A stretch of 64,000 bases of DNA from Mucilaginibacter sp. L3T2-6 (GTDB taxonomy: Bacteria; Bacteroidota; Bacteroidia; Sphingobacteriales; Sphingobacteriaceae), in contig NZ_JAUMKC010000007.1 in NCBI RefSeq assembly GCF_030519355.1, forward strand, positions 169,346 to 233,345. The letters are read 5' to 3'. Positions 16,715 to 26,248 of this stretch are shown here, piece after piece. Below the pieces are notes generated by a model. It worked only from the letters and a program-made list of their open reading frames with translations. It ran no database searches and was not told the origin of the DNA. The position numbers and the translations under genes are program-made. The stretch's first letter is position 1, and every line of letters starts with the position of its first letter.

Positions 16715-18781
16715 ATGTTTAAACAATGTCTTTGCTTGTGGTTTTTACTGCTGACAGCGGCCGGAGCCATTGCACAAGACTCACTTGCACAATCAAAAGA
16801 TACGATAAAACACCTGCAGCCGGTAATTATCCGTGCTTACCTTTCAGATCAGCCGTTGATTAATCTGCCTGCTTCGGTAAGCGCTATCGGCAGGGCGCAA
16901 TTAAACCTGCAGCCAGATAATTCTTTTGTTTCGGCGCTTAACAGCGTGCCTGGGGTAAGGGCTGAAGAGCGTTCTCCGGGGAGCTATCGTTTATCGGTCA
17001 GGGGCAGTTTGCTGCGGTCGCCTTTTGGAATCAGGGATGTGAAAATTTATTACGACGAAATCCCGTTGACGGACGCAGGAGGAAATAGCTACCTGAATGC
17101 GGTCGACATTAACGGTATTAATCATATCGAAATACTAAAAGGGCCCGATGGGAGCCTTTTCGGTGCAAATTCTGGCGGAGTGGTTTTGCTTAGTCCGGTT
17201 AGCTGGAAGTCTGATAGCAGTTTTGTATCGCTGGGCCTAAACGGCGGTTCCTATGGACTAATACATCAGAACGCTAATATCCAGCAAAAAACCGGCAACA
17301 GTCTGTTGAACTTAAGCCAGGGCTACGAAACCTATCATGGCTATCGCCAAAACAGCGATATGCGCCGCCAGTTTGTACAGGCGGCAGACCAATGGAACTA
17401 CAACGGCAAAGATTTGCTGCGCGTGCTGGGCTTTTATTCTGATCTGCATTACGAAACCCCGGGCGGGTTAACGCTGGCCCAATATCAAACTATGCCGCAA
17501 TCGGCGCGACTGCCAACAAAGGTTGTACCGGGCGCTATCCAACAAAAAATCGGCATCGGCACAAAAATGTTACTGGGCGGCATGGTAAACGAGCTGCATA
17601 TTAATGAGAGGCTACGGAATGTATTATCGGTTTTTGGTGCTTATGTAGATTTTTCCAACCCGTTCATCACCAATTACGAGCAGCGCTATGAGGGTACGTA
17701 TGGCTTACGGACTTACTTTGAACTGAACAGCGGAAAGCATACGGATTACGGCTGGAAAATAAACCTCGGTTTGGAATGGCAGCAAACCAACTCGGACATC
17801 AACAACTATGGTAACCGGGCCGGGGTGAGAGACACCGCGCAAACTCTGGATAAAATTCATACCAATCAGCATTTCTTTTTCGCCCGCTATGTGTTCGACC
17901 TGTATAACCGCTGGCATGCAGAAGGGGCGTTGAGCCTTAATTTTTATAATTACAGGTTTCGCAATATGTACCCCAATGCCGAAGCCGGATTTACCAGCCG
18001 CGACTTCAGGGCACAGTTGATGCCAAGGATAGCATTGTCGTACGATGTTACCGATAACTTTATTTGGCGGGCGTCAGTCAGCCGCGGCTATTCGACACCC
18101 ACAACCGCGGAGATTCGACCAACGGACAACATCATCAATACAAATTTACAAGCCGAAAATGGCTGGAACTACGAAACTGGTTTCCGCCTGCGCAATATAG
18201 ACCAGACAATGTTTTTGGATGCTTCGGTGTTTTATTATGTACTGCACAATGCCATTTTGATCCACATCAACCCGGATGAAACCGAAACCTACCTGAACTC
18301 GGGTGGCACGCGACAGCCGGGGTTTGAATTGTATTTTTCCGACTGGCTTATCCGTCCGCGCAATACCGGCTTTATAACGGGATTACAGTTTAATGAGTCA
18401 GTCACGTTCAATAAGTTCACCTTTAGTGGCAATAACGATGGCAAGCAATTGACAGGTGTTCCGGGACAGGTCTTCATTACCAGCGTGCAGCTCAAACTTC
18501 CTGCGCAGCTTTATGTATATGCTGAACACAACTATACTGCCCGCATCCCGCTTACTGATGCTAACACCGTTTTTGCTGATCATTATAACCTGGTGCAGGC
18601 CAAAGCGGGATGGCAGTTTAAATCGAATAAAAAAAACAAACTGGAAATATATGCCGGTGTAGGGAACCTGCTAAATGAAAAATATAGCCTGGGGAATGAC
18701 TTAAACGCTGTTGGCAGCAGGTATTATAACCCTGCGCCATTACGCAATTATTACATTGGTTTTAGCGCAGGGTTTAAATAA
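16715..18781 (+). CDS. TonB-dependent outer-membrane receptor
   Basis: Outer-membrane transporter driven by TonB. I start it at ATG 16715 (MFKQCLCLWFLLL, 688 aa), which gives a signal peptide ending near GAIAQ; the open frame upstream lacks one. A plug domain follows (about 40-160: ALNSVPGVRAEERSPGSYRLSVRG and IEILKGPDGSLFGANSGG), then a beta barrel of alternating strands ending in YYIGFSAGFK. There is no N-terminal carboxypeptidase-like domain and no SusD gene beside it, so it is not a SusC type; an iron-chelate, cobalamin or metal substrate is more likely but unproven. It converges with the hexosaminidase gene, with a bidirectional hairpin between. Confidence 0.9.
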   Translation: MFKQCLCLWFLLLTAAGAIAQDSLAQSKDTIKHLQPVIIRAYLSDQPLINLPASVSAIGRAQLNLQPDNSFVSALNSVPGVRAEERSPGSYRLSVRGSLLRSPFGIRDVKIYYDEIPLTDAGGNSYLNAVDINGINHIEILKGPDGSLFGANSGGVVLLSPVSWKSDSSFVSLGLNGGSYGLIHQNANIQQKTGNSLLNLSQGYETYHGYRQNSDMRRQFVQAADQWNYNGKDLLRVLGFYSDLHYETPGGLTLAQYQTMPQSARLPTKVVPGAIQQKIGIGTKMLLGGMVNELHINERLRNVLSVFGAYVDFSNPFITNYEQRYEGTYGLRTYFELNSGKHTDYGWKINLGLEWQQTNSDINNYGNRAGVRDTAQTLDKIHTNQHFFFARYVFDLYNRWHAEGALSLNFYNYRFRNMYPNAEAGFTSRDFRAQLMPRIALSYDVTDNFIWRASVSRGYSTPTTAEIRPTDNIINTNLQAENGWNYETGFRLRNIDQTMFLDASVFYYVLHNAILIHINPDETETYLNSGGTRQPGFELYFSDWLIRPRNTGFITGLQFNESVTFNKFTFSGNNDGKQLTGVPGQVFITSVQLKLPAQLYVYAEHNYTARIPLTDANTVFADHYNLVQAKAGWQFKSNKKNKLEIYAGVGNLLNEKYSLGNDLNAVGSRYYNPAPLRNYYIGFSAGFK

Positions 18782-18787
18782 GAATTA

Positions 18788-18812
18788 AAAAAGGCAACCT
18801 CAATACCTTTTT
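18788..18812. terminator. Bidirectional hairpin between TonB receptor and GH20 genes
   Basis: AAAAAGG at 18788-18794 and CCTTTTT at 18806-18812 pair around an 11-base loop, giving a T-run on either strand, between two convergent genes. The stem is weak, so this is a tentative call. Confidence 0.45.
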
Positions 18813-18823
18813 ATATAGTTAAT

Positions 18824-21364
18824 TTAAGGAATAACTGTTTCTGAAACGTTTCCCCCACGGCCTTTAGTATCAAACGCACGGAATTTAACGGCTTTTCCAT
18901 CGCTTGTAACAGCATCGTTATATAGCTTGCTTTTTGCGTCAGGGTCCTTGCCATCGGTCGTGTACCTGATGATTAAACCCGGGAACTGGACGTTGGCTAA
19001 ATATTTGCCATCCTGCAAAACAACACCCGGTTTGGGCACGCGATAGTTGTAGCCGCCATTCATATAGCTTAAGCGGGGCAGCTCGCGTTTGCCAAGCACA
19101 TTCAGGAAGTTAGACCAGGCTGTTTGATAAAGCGCTTCTGCTTTGGCCGGGTCCTTCTCAGTAGCCCAATCGGGGTCTTTAGCCCATGCACGTTCGGCAA
19201 AACCCAAAAGGCGCGGCAGCATCATATACTCCAGGCGTTCTGTGCTTTTAATATTTTCGCCCCAAACCGCACTTTGCAAGCCAATAATATTGCTTTTGCC
19301 ATAATCGGTGAGGCGTTGCTTGCCGATAAAGATATTGCGGTTAATCGGCAGGCCATCCCTGTCGACCTTTGAGTTTTTAAAATAATCAAATGGGATAAAC
19401 GAGAATGGCTTATCGATATCAGAAAAAGCGCCCCAGTAATAACCCGGCTCATCGAATGATTTATAATGCGCCATATCGAAATACATATTGGTAACCGGCG
19501 TCAACACCGTTTTATAGCCAGCATTGGCCAGCTTGTAAGCCAAATCCTCGTTGCCGCCTCCAAGTGTATTATTCCAAACTTCCACCTGAGGGTGCTCAGG
19601 CATAAAATCCGGGTTGGGGATATAAACCGGAGTGCCGTCGAGGGCGGTTTTACGTAACGCCATTTCCTCCCATCCTGACAGATAAAGCCCTTTGACCTTT
19701 AGCAGTTGCATTACACGGCCGTAGAAATAGTACCAGACATCCGCGGTGCTTTGTATTTCGGGATTCGATGCTTTGAGCGCAAGAAATGCAGGTGATTGTT
19801 CCCAAACGTGAGCCGGAACCTCATCGCCGCCCCAGTTGATAGTTTTCAGTGGCACGCCGGCTTCCTTGTACATATTCACTATATCGCCGATAACGGTTTC
19901 CACAAAGTTGTAGGTTGACGGAAGTGATACATCGATCACGTTATCCGTCCAGTACTGGGCGGTGCTGTATTGCGACTTATCGCCGGGAGAATAGAGCAGG
20001 TATTTTTTAGCTTCTGCTTTCCTGCCTTCGGCCATTAGGCGATCGTAACGGGCATTCATCGATTTTATGGCTGCACGTGCATGGCCCGGCGCTTCAATTT
20101 CGGGTACCACCATGATGTGGCGCTCATTGGCATATTTCAGTATCTCTATAAAATCAGCTTTGGTATAAAAGCCGGTCCCTGTTTTATTCTCCAACTCGCC
20201 CCCCGAGCCATGCGAAGCTGGCAGAAATTGTTTGCTATCCAGCGTATGCCCCCGGCGACCGCCAACCTGAGTCAATTCCGGTAAAGATGGCATTTCTAAA
20301 CGCCAGCCTTCATCTTCGGTAAGGTGCATATGGAATACGTTTATCTTATACAGCGCCATCACGTCCAGCACACGAAAGATCTCTTTTTTGGGCTGAAAGT
20401 TACGACCAACATCCAGCATAAAAGCACGGTAAGCGAAGCGGGGTTCGTCTTTTATTTCTACGCAGGGGATTGGGATTTCCTTCTGGCGATGAGCCAGGGC
20501 AGTTACGGGAACTAATGTTTTTAAGGATTGGATGGCATAAAATAATCCCGTTGCCGTGCTTGCGTTTACATCTATTTTTCCTGTGGTAATTGTAATCTCA
20601 TATGCCTCGGAACCCAACCCGTCTTTAAAGTTAAAGCTTATTAATGATGCTCCGGTATTTTTTGCAGGACCTTTCTGCAAAAGCTGGCCAAGCCATGTAT
20701 CAAAAAGCCGCACTTCACTGGCAAACCGGCCGTCGAAATGAGTCGAACTATTTTTATCAAGTATAAAAAATCCACCCGTCTCTTTATAACTCACCGGCGT
20801 AGGAAACACCTTTGTCAATTGCGTTTCCGGCACATCAACAATACTTTTATTCTGCTCATAAACTGTAGCAGGCGTAATCAACCCGGTATAATTTGGCTTA
20901 AAAGGTTTATAGTTAAAAGCGCCGGTGTTGTAGCCTCTGTCCGGTTGTACATCCCAGACCACGTAAAAACCTTCCGGGCCGTCGGTAATGTTTACCACCT
21001 CGTCTTCAGTCACATATTCAATCCGTACCGATTGCCCCGGTTTAATATCCGGGAAAGAAGCCGCGGGCGTTAAACTGAATAAATCTCCGTTTATAAACTT
21101 AATACTGGCATTGCCGGTTAGGGTTTGTTCCAATATCATGCGGGCAGAGTTAAAATACATTTTCCAGCCTGTGGCGGGGAATGTCGCCTTGCCGTTATTG
21201 GTTATAGTTACAGCATTTAACGCCTGTCCTTTTTTGGGGCTATCGTTTTGTACAGCTTCCCAGGTAATGCTAAGGTCGCGGGTGTCAAATTTGGGAATAT
21301 CTGCAGGTTTGGCAGCAACGCTTACCCATAGCATTGCCATCAATATAACAGGAAAATAACGCAT
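18824..21364 (-). CDS. Secreted GH20 beta-N-acetylhexosaminidase
   Basis: Removes terminal GlcNAc or GalNAc from chitin-type or host/plant glycans in the periplasm. The signal peptide ends near residue 18 (SVAAKPAD). Domains in order: chitobiase-type N-terminal domain (about 25-170), GH20b (about 180-300), the GH20 barrel (about 310-740) and a CHB_HEX_C domain (about 770-846, IIRYTTDGKDPDAKSK). The catalytic aspartate-glutamate pair is D514-E515 in NWGGDEVPAHVW; HLTEDEGWRLE is a substrate-binding motif. Length 846 aa fits a four-domain chitobiase-like enzyme. No promoter matching the consensus was seen upstream of 21364. Confidence 0.95.
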   Translation of the reverse strand: MRYFPVILMAMLWVSVAAKPADIPKFDTRDLSITWEAVQNDSPKKGQALNAVTITNNGKATFPATGWKMYFNSARMILEQTLTGNASIKFINGDLFSLTPAASFPDIKPGQSVRIEYVTEDEVVNITDGPEGFYVVWDVQPDRGYNTGAFNYKPFKPNYTGLITPATVYEQNKSIVDVPETQLTKVFPTPVSYKETGGFFILDKNSSTHFDGRFASEVRLFDTWLGQLLQKGPAKNTGASLISFNFKDGLGSEAYEITITTGKIDVNASTATGLFYAIQSLKTLVPVTALAHRQKEIPIPCVEIKDEPRFAYRAFMLDVGRNFQPKKEIFRVLDVMALYKINVFHMHLTEDEGWRLEMPSLPELTQVGGRRGHTLDSKQFLPASHGSGGELENKTGTGFYTKADFIEILKYANERHIMVVPEIEAPGHARAAIKSMNARYDRLMAEGRKAEAKKYLLYSPGDKSQYSTAQYWTDNVIDVSLPSTYNFVETVIGDIVNMYKEAGVPLKTINWGGDEVPAHVWEQSPAFLALKASNPEIQSTADVWYYFYGRVMQLLKVKGLYLSGWEEMALRKTALDGTPVYIPNPDFMPEHPQVEVWNNTLGGGNEDLAYKLANAGYKTVLTPVTNMYFDMAHYKSFDEPGYYWGAFSDIDKPFSFIPFDYFKNSKVDRDGLPINRNIFIGKQRLTDYGKSNIIGLQSAVWGENIKSTERLEYMMLPRLLGFAERAWAKDPDWATEKDPAKAEALYQTAWSNFLNVLGKRELPRLSYMNGGYNYRVPKPGVVLQDGKYLANVQFPGLIIRYTTDGKDPDAKSKLYNDAVTSDGKAVKFRAFDTKGRGGNVSETVIP

Positions 21365-21551
21365 AAGGCTTTTAATTGATTTAGTTGAAATAGTAAATAT
21401 AAACCAATTATGAAATTTCCGAAGCTTTTTAAAAATTTTTAAAAAGTTTTGCGATTCCAGCGCTATGATCTGGAGCGGAGACTTGCAAATGAGCGCCGTA
21501 TGAATGGCAAAAACATTCGGCAGGCAAAGGGATATGGATTGATTGAATGAG

Positions 21552-22076
21552 TTAGAAAGCTATAAATTTATCCATCTGTTCCTCAGTATATTTCACGGTA
21601 TCCTTTTGGAAAAGATTATTTTCGGCATCAAACTCCTTGTTAACATTGCCGATATGAATTTTAAGCGGCATCACATGTAAGTTCATATAATGGCACACGC
21701 CGGTAAAATGATCTATCCCCCGGATGTTTCCATATTTTCCTGATGATAAACCCGTAAGTGCGGCCTTTTTATTGTAAAAGCTATCCGGAAAGCTACAGGC
21801 GTCCATAAATACTTTCAAAACTCCGGGAAAGCTGCCATTATATTCCGGGATGATAAATAAAAACTTATCGGTTTTGTTTACAATGTCCTGTATTGGCATA
21901 AATGCTTCGCTACGCTTATTGTACAGGTCTGTCTCGATAATATTTGGCGGCAGTTGTGTTAGGGACAACAGGCCTGCGTCGAGCCCTTTTTCGCTCAATC
22001 TTTTCTGGTAATACTGCGCCAGTTTAAAGGTGGAGCTATGAGGACGGTTAGTTGCAGATATGATGGTAGCTATCAT
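21552..22076 (-). CDS. NADPH-dependent FMN reductase-like flavoprotein
   Basis: Flavodoxin-fold protein, 174 aa, of the NADPH-dependent FMN/quinone reductase family. The N-terminal strand and phosphate loop (IISATNRPHSSTFKLA, residues 5-20) bind FMN phosphate, and PEYNGSFPG (77-85) is the family signature. Such enzymes reduce flavins, quinones or azo compounds in the cytoplasm. It stands alone, 541 bases from the APS kinase gene upstream on the same strand, and shows no consensus promoter. Confidence 0.87.
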   Translation of the reverse strand: MIATIISATNRPHSSTFKLAQYYQKRLSEKGLDAGLLSLTQLPPNIIETDLYNKRSEAFMPIQDIVNKTDKFLFIIPEYNGSFPGVLKVFMDACSFPDSFYNKKAALTGLSSGKYGNIRGIDHFTGVCHYMNLHVMPLKIHIGNVNKEFDAENNLFQKDTVKYTEEQMDKFIAF

Positions 22077-22617
22077 TTTACTTTATCGTTAGCGGTCAAA
22101 TTCAGACCATTGAAATTCGCAACAGGCAAAGTAAATAAATAAAGATGTAAAGTAATGGGAGTTTTGTAAACATAACAGGACAAAGGCATCTGATTTTTGA
22201 GGATAATCTCAACCAGCGATTAGTCTTTTCTTTAACACTTTTCTTATTGGCTTCATTTTAATTAAGTTAAGAGCGGTCCTGCAGATGCTGGAGAAATTTT
22301 CAGCGGTATTGCATTTCTGCTGCCTTGGGGAAAAACAACGTCAGGAAGGCAATAGGGCGGGTTTTCAATCTACCAGAGTGAACGGATAGCTCTGACCGTC
22401 TTTAGGGTGGCTCGCCCACGCTAATGACGTAAAAGAGTTTTTCTTGAGGTTCGTTTTGTGAAGCTTTTTAGGCAGCGGAATTAATACAGGCATCTGTATG
22501 GCACCACGCATTGCCACATGGCAGCAGTACCAATACTTCAAACAAACCAAGGTTTCTGCAGTATTTTACATACGATCCGGCCGGGGCAGAGTAAGAATTT
22601 GTTTTAAGTAAAACCGA
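22077..22617. other. 541-base region with no gene I can support
   Basis: Between the flavin reductase and APS kinase genes. A 61-codon open frame on the minus strand (22365-22550) has several internal methionines and an ordinary composition but no recognisable feature. It could be a remnant or noncoding. No RNA gene or repeat was recognised. Confidence 0.5.
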
Positions 22618-23169
22618 TCAGCTCCTAGCCTGGTGAGCATTTTTGATGTTTTCTAAAATGAATTTACAAAGCACGTTTGCTGAAGCCTCAATGGTTTCGC
22701 TGCCCGTATTTATAATTAAATCCCAGTGAAGAGGTTTATCGTAACTATCGTTTATTCCGGTAAGATTATGGAGTTTATCGGGATGATCTTCCGGCAGCAA
22801 TGCCCGCTTATAAAGGCCTTTGGTGTCGCGTTCAATTAAAATATCAACAGCGCAGTTTATCCACACGGTCTTAATACTATAGTTTTCTCTTAATTCTTTT
22901 CTTACCTCTTCAAAAGGATTAATCGCAGCAATAATTGCTGTATCACAGGTGTCACCGAATGCAAGTGCCGCTTTTGCCAAACGCCGGATATTCTCGCAGC
23001 GGTCCTGCCGCGAAAAACCCAGATCTGCGCAAAGCGTTTTGCGGTAAACATCGCCGTCGACTATTTCAACCTTTATCGATCGCTCCGCTAATTTTTCCTT
23101 AACATAACTTGAAATAGTTGTTTTGCCTGCGCCTGATAAACCGGTGAGTTGGATGATGAGCATCCTCAA
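22618..23169 (-). CDS. cysC: Adenylyl-sulfate kinase
   Basis: Phosphorylates APS to PAPS, the sulfate donor for sulfotransferases and a step in sulfate reduction. The Walker A loop GLSGAGKTT is at residues 10-18, DGD near 39-41, and the family pattern GFSRQDRCENIRRLAKAA near 51-68. Length 183 aa matches CysC alone. A second ATG two codons downstream (23163) is an equally possible start. No CysD, CysN, CysH or sulfotransferase gene is in the window, so sulfation of a surface glycan or lipid is only a guess from its position downstream of the surface-sugar operon, from which 252 non-coding bases separate it. Confidence 0.88.
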   Translation of the reverse strand: MRMLIIQLTGLSGAGKTTISSYVKEKLAERSIKVEIVDGDVYRKTLCADLGFSRQDRCENIRRLAKAALAFGDTCDTAIIAAINPFEEVRKELRENYSIKTVWINCAVDILIERDTKGLYKRALLPEDHPDKLHNLTGINDSYDKPLHWDLIINTGSETIEASANVLCKFILENIKNAHQARS

Positions 23170-23421
23170 AAATAAAACAAATAATATCTATTAGGTTGTA
23201 TATCAAAAACAACAGGGCCATCTTTATGACGACCCTGTCCTGGTGAGCTGCTGAATAACACTGAAGTAAGTTTTGTGCCCCTGTACTTTTCCGTGTTCCC
23301 ACCATGTTTTTTTGATGCGTACGGCGTTATTTTGCTAAACCTCTGAAGCAAAAATAACAGTCTGTAAAAGAGCATGGTTATACATATCCATACAAGCTGA
23401 TACAATTTGGTTCAAAATTCT

Positions 23422-23805
23422 TTACGGCTGTCCTGGCTGACTTGAACACATCTTCAACCCCAATATTCCAACCATTATCACCAGCATAAAGAAAACCTCC
23501 TGCCACGAAAATCGTTGACCAAAGAAAGATATTTCTGATAATTTAAGCAGGATCAAAGTAATAGCCGTCCATATAGCAAAAGCCATGGCCGTCGGAACCT
23601 GCTTAATAGCCATTGAGAAAAAATAGATATTGGCGAGGCCAAATAAAAGGTAGCCTGCAAATAGCAGCAACAAAGGCAATCCGCCCGTCCAACGGTAAAA
23701 GTTGACAAGCCTCAGCATTTTAAGATCGCTGAATTTCATGAATTTGAGACAGAATGTCCAGGCTGTTTCGCAAGCTGCGGCTAATAATAAATATATCCAG
23801 GCCAA
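23422..23805 (-). CDS. SMR-family small membrane transporter
   Basis: Four-helix inner-membrane protein of the small multidrug resistance family (127 aa, slightly longer than the usual 105-115). The essential glutamate is E13 in LLLAAACETAW. Later helices include YFFSMAIKQVPTAMAFAIW, typical of the family. It starts 6 bases after the sterol-desaturase-like gene and is the last gene of the surface-sugar operon. Members can export cationic compounds or guanidinium, and distant relatives flip polyprenyl-linked sugars, which would suit this operon; the sequence alone does not decide. Confidence 0.8.
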   Translation of the reverse strand: MAWIYLLLAAACETAWTFCLKFMKFSDLKMLRLVNFYRWTGGLPLLLLFAGYLLFGLANIYFFSMAIKQVPTAMAFAIWTAITLILLKLSEISFFGQRFSWQEVFFMLVIMVGILGLKMCSSQPGQP

Positions 23806-23811
23806 TAGTGA

Positions 23812-24747
23812 TTATGTGTTTAATGTATGATAAGTTTCAACAGGTTCAGGAGGCGCGCAGTGCCGTCTGGCGGGCCGTGATTTTTGTTTGCCAAATAAAC
23901 CCAATACCAGTTTCATCAAGCTGGGCCGTATGTTATAATAAAACCGAAACCATTTATGCTTAAGTAACTTTCTCTCATCGAAACGCTTTAGGGAAAATGC
24001 GTGCTGTAAAAAATAGTCCTTTGGATAGTCGTAATAAAGCCCCCAATTTCCCGGTTCGTTACCCGGCTTGAAGCCGGGATTATAAATCGTTCCGAAAAGA
24101 TAATCCCAAACTGCAAACTTGGTGGAAAAGTTAGCGTGAAACACTTCCCGGTAATTAGCATGATGCCATAGGTGCAGCTCAGGTGAATTCAAAATGTACT
24201 TAAGCTTCCCAAGTTTTATATTGATGTTGGCATGAATAAACATACCAAACATGGCATCGAGCAATGCCTTTATTGGGATAACTGCCGGGTCGGCGCCGAG
24301 GAGCACGATCGGCGCAAACTCAATGGTCTGATTGATGATAATTTCCATGGCGTGGGAACGCGAGCCTGCTAAAAAATCAACCTCTTTACCTGAGTGATGA
24401 GTTTCATGAGTGCGCCATAATATTTTATTGGCATGCTGCAGCCGATGAAAGAAATAGATATACAAGTCATGTGTCACCAGGAAAAACAATACCTGCAGGG
24501 CTACCGGTAATTCCTTAAAGAACTGCAGACCGTGCCACCCAATATGATGCTGGAGCGGATAAATGATACAATCGAATATTACAATCTTCAGCACATAACT
24601 CTGGATGATAGTGTACCAAACCAAATCTACCCAAAATCCCTCCCTGAAAAACGGTAAGCCCTTGCGGTAAGGCGACAGCCGCTCCCAGGATATGATAAAG
24701 ATTATCCAGCAGATGAGGATAGTGGTTGTGATTTGAATTAATGTCAT
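23812..24747 (-). CDS. Sterol-desaturase/fatty-acid-hydroxylase family membrane protein
   Basis: Di-iron membrane oxygenase, 311 aa. The histidine clusters that bind the iron are present: HDLYIYFFHRLQH (H93, H101, H105), HETHH (H114, H117, H118) and HLWHH near residue 193. About four membrane segments surround them. The family hydroxylates or desaturates lipid chains, including sterols, carotenoids, sphingoid bases and fatty acids. It follows the KdsC-NeuB gene by 49 bases and precedes the SMR gene by 6, so it is probably co-transcribed; modification of a lipid carrier or glycolipid is inference. Confidence 0.87.
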   Translation of the reverse strand: MTLIQITTTILICWIIFIISWERLSPYRKGLPFFREGFWVDLVWYTIIQSYVLKIVIFDCIIYPLQHHIGWHGLQFFKELPVALQVLFFLVTHDLYIYFFHRLQHANKILWRTHETHHSGKEVDFLAGSRSHAMEIIINQTIEFAPIVLLGADPAVIPIKALLDAMFGMFIHANINIKLGKLKYILNSPELHLWHHANYREVFHANFSTKFAVWDYLFGTIYNPGFKPGNEPGNWGLYYDYPKDYFLQHAFSLKRFDERKLLKHKWFRFYYNIRPSLMKLVLGLFGKQKSRPARRHCAPPEPVETYHTLNT

Positions 24748-24796
24748 CTTACATTAAGAATGTCATTGCAGGAGTACCGATGAAGTTTGATGAATT

Positions 24797-26230
24797 TTAC
24801 ATCAGTGATTTCTCTTTATACTCTTCACTGATATTTACTCTCAATCTTTTCATTGGCCCGAGCTCTGATTCATAAACCTTTTTTATACCATCGCCGGTGG
24901 CAGTTTCGACATCGCGTATATCACGTACCAGGCGCTGGAAGCCCTGTGGTTCAACTGAAGCGGCATGATCTGAACCCCACATGGCCCTGTCAAGCGTAAA
25001 GTGGCGCTCAACAAACGTTGCCCCTAATGAAACGGCCGCAACCGTAGTGGCCAGGCCGGTTTCGTGACCGGAATAACCAACCGGTACGTCCGGATAATTT
25101 GAGGATAGCGTTTGTATCATTTTCAAATTCAACTCCTCAGGCTTGCATGGATACGCCGATGTTGAATGAGCGATAAGCAAAGGGTAATTTTCATCAAACG
25201 CTTTAACCAGGTTAACTGCTGCTTCTATCTCTTTAGTGGTCGACATCCCGGTTGAAAGCATCAATGGCTTGCGGGTTTGTAATATCCTGGTGATAAGCGG
25301 GAAATCTGTCAACGATGCTGAAGCCAGTTTATACAAGGGTGTATCAAAACGCTCCATAAAATCAACCGCTTCCACATCCCAGGCAGAAACGAACCAGTCG
25401 ATACCTTGCTTTTTGCAATACTGGTCGATAGTGGCGTATTCGGCGTACCCAAATTCGGTTTTGCGTTTATAATCGATGTATGATATGCGGCCCCATGGTG
25501 TGTCGCGCATCACGTCCCATTGGTCTTTTGGCACGCAAATCTCCGGCGTTCTTTTCTGAAACTTTACAGCGTTGGCTTTTGCGGCAACAGCCTCGTCAAT
25601 CAGCTGTTTGGCGATGTCGAGTGAGCCATTATGATTGATGCCTATTTCGGCAATAATATAACAAGGCTCGCCGGGCCCAATTTTAGTACCGGTGTTTAAT
25701 CTGATGACTTTATTGGCTGGTTTAGCCGTTTTTGCTTTCTGCCGCGATGCAATAATCATCTCCGCAAATTCCCTGAAACAGCCCTCGCCGCCTTTGGCCT
25801 GGCAAGTAATGGCTGCAACTTCCTTTACAAATGATATGGCGTCAGCCGGGCAGGCAGTAATACCTGCCAGCTTCATTACTTCAATGTCATTAGTGTCATC
25901 GCCTATATAAGCAACCTCTTCGGGTTGTAAATTAAGGCGGTTAATAATTTCTGCAAAAGTGGCAGGCTTGTCTTTAACACCCAAATGCAGTTCGGTAATT
26001 TTTAATTTTTCAGCACGCTTGATCAATGAGGGCGATAATTCGCCGGTAATGATGCCGGTAGTTATCCCTGCAAAATTATGCAGCCGCTCCACACCCATGC
26101 CGTCACGGATGCCGAACTTTTTAAATTCTTCGCCGGCTTCTCCATAATACACACCACCGTCGGTCAGTACCCCGTCACAGTCTGTGAGGAGCAGTTTAAT
26201 GCGTGAAAGCTTTTCGTTTAGCACATCCAT
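24797..26230 (-). CDS. KdsC-like phosphatase fused to NeuB-like nonulosonate synthase
   Basis: Two enzymes in one chain of 477 aa. Residues 1-160 are a KdsC/HAD phosphatase: LLLTDCDGVLTDG (nucleophile D17, acid D19) and IGDDTNDIEVM (109-119). Residues about 183-465 are a NeuB-type synthase: IAEIGINHNG (193-202), KFQKRTPE (223-230), VGYSGHETG and ERHFTLDR. NeuB enzymes condense phosphoenolpyruvate with a sugar to form a nonulosonic acid; fusion to a phosphatase suggests the product is a phosphate ester that is then hydrolysed, as in the KDN-9-P or Neu5Ac-9-P route. The usual C-terminal antifreeze-like (SAF) domain is missing: the chain ends about 25 residues after ATGDG. It starts 18 bases after the SDR gene. 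Confidence 0.92.
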   Translation of the reverse strand: MDVLNEKLSRIKLLLTDCDGVLTDGGVYYGEAGEEFKKFGIRDGMGVERLHNFAGITTGIITGELSPSLIKRAEKLKITELHLGVKDKPATFAEIINRLNLQPEEVAYIGDDTNDIEVMKLAGITACPADAISFVKEVAAITCQAKGGEGCFREFAEMIIASRQKAKTAKPANKVIRLNTGTKIGPGEPCYIIAEIGINHNGSLDIAKQLIDEAVAAKANAVKFQKRTPEICVPKDQWDVMRDTPWGRISYIDYKRKTEFGYAEYATIDQYCKKQGIDWFVSAWDVEAVDFMERFDTPLYKLASASLTDFPLITRILQTRKPLMLSTGMSTTKEIEAAVNLVKAFDENYPLLIAHSTSAYPCKPEELNLKMIQTLSSNYPDVPVGYSGHETGLATTVAAVSLGATFVERHFTLDRAMWGSDHAASVEPQGFQRLVRDIRDVETATGDGIKKVYESELGPMKRLRVNISEEYKEKSLM

Positions 26231-26248
26231 TTTTTTTAGTTTAAATAT

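Noticed and set aside
22365..22550. 61-codon open frame on the minus strand in a 541-base gap
   Set aside because: No recognisable motif, no promoter, start ambiguous; could be chance or a remnant.
23170..23421. Small overlapping frames between cysC and the SMR gene
   Set aside because: No start with coding character, no motif; treated as non-coding spacer.
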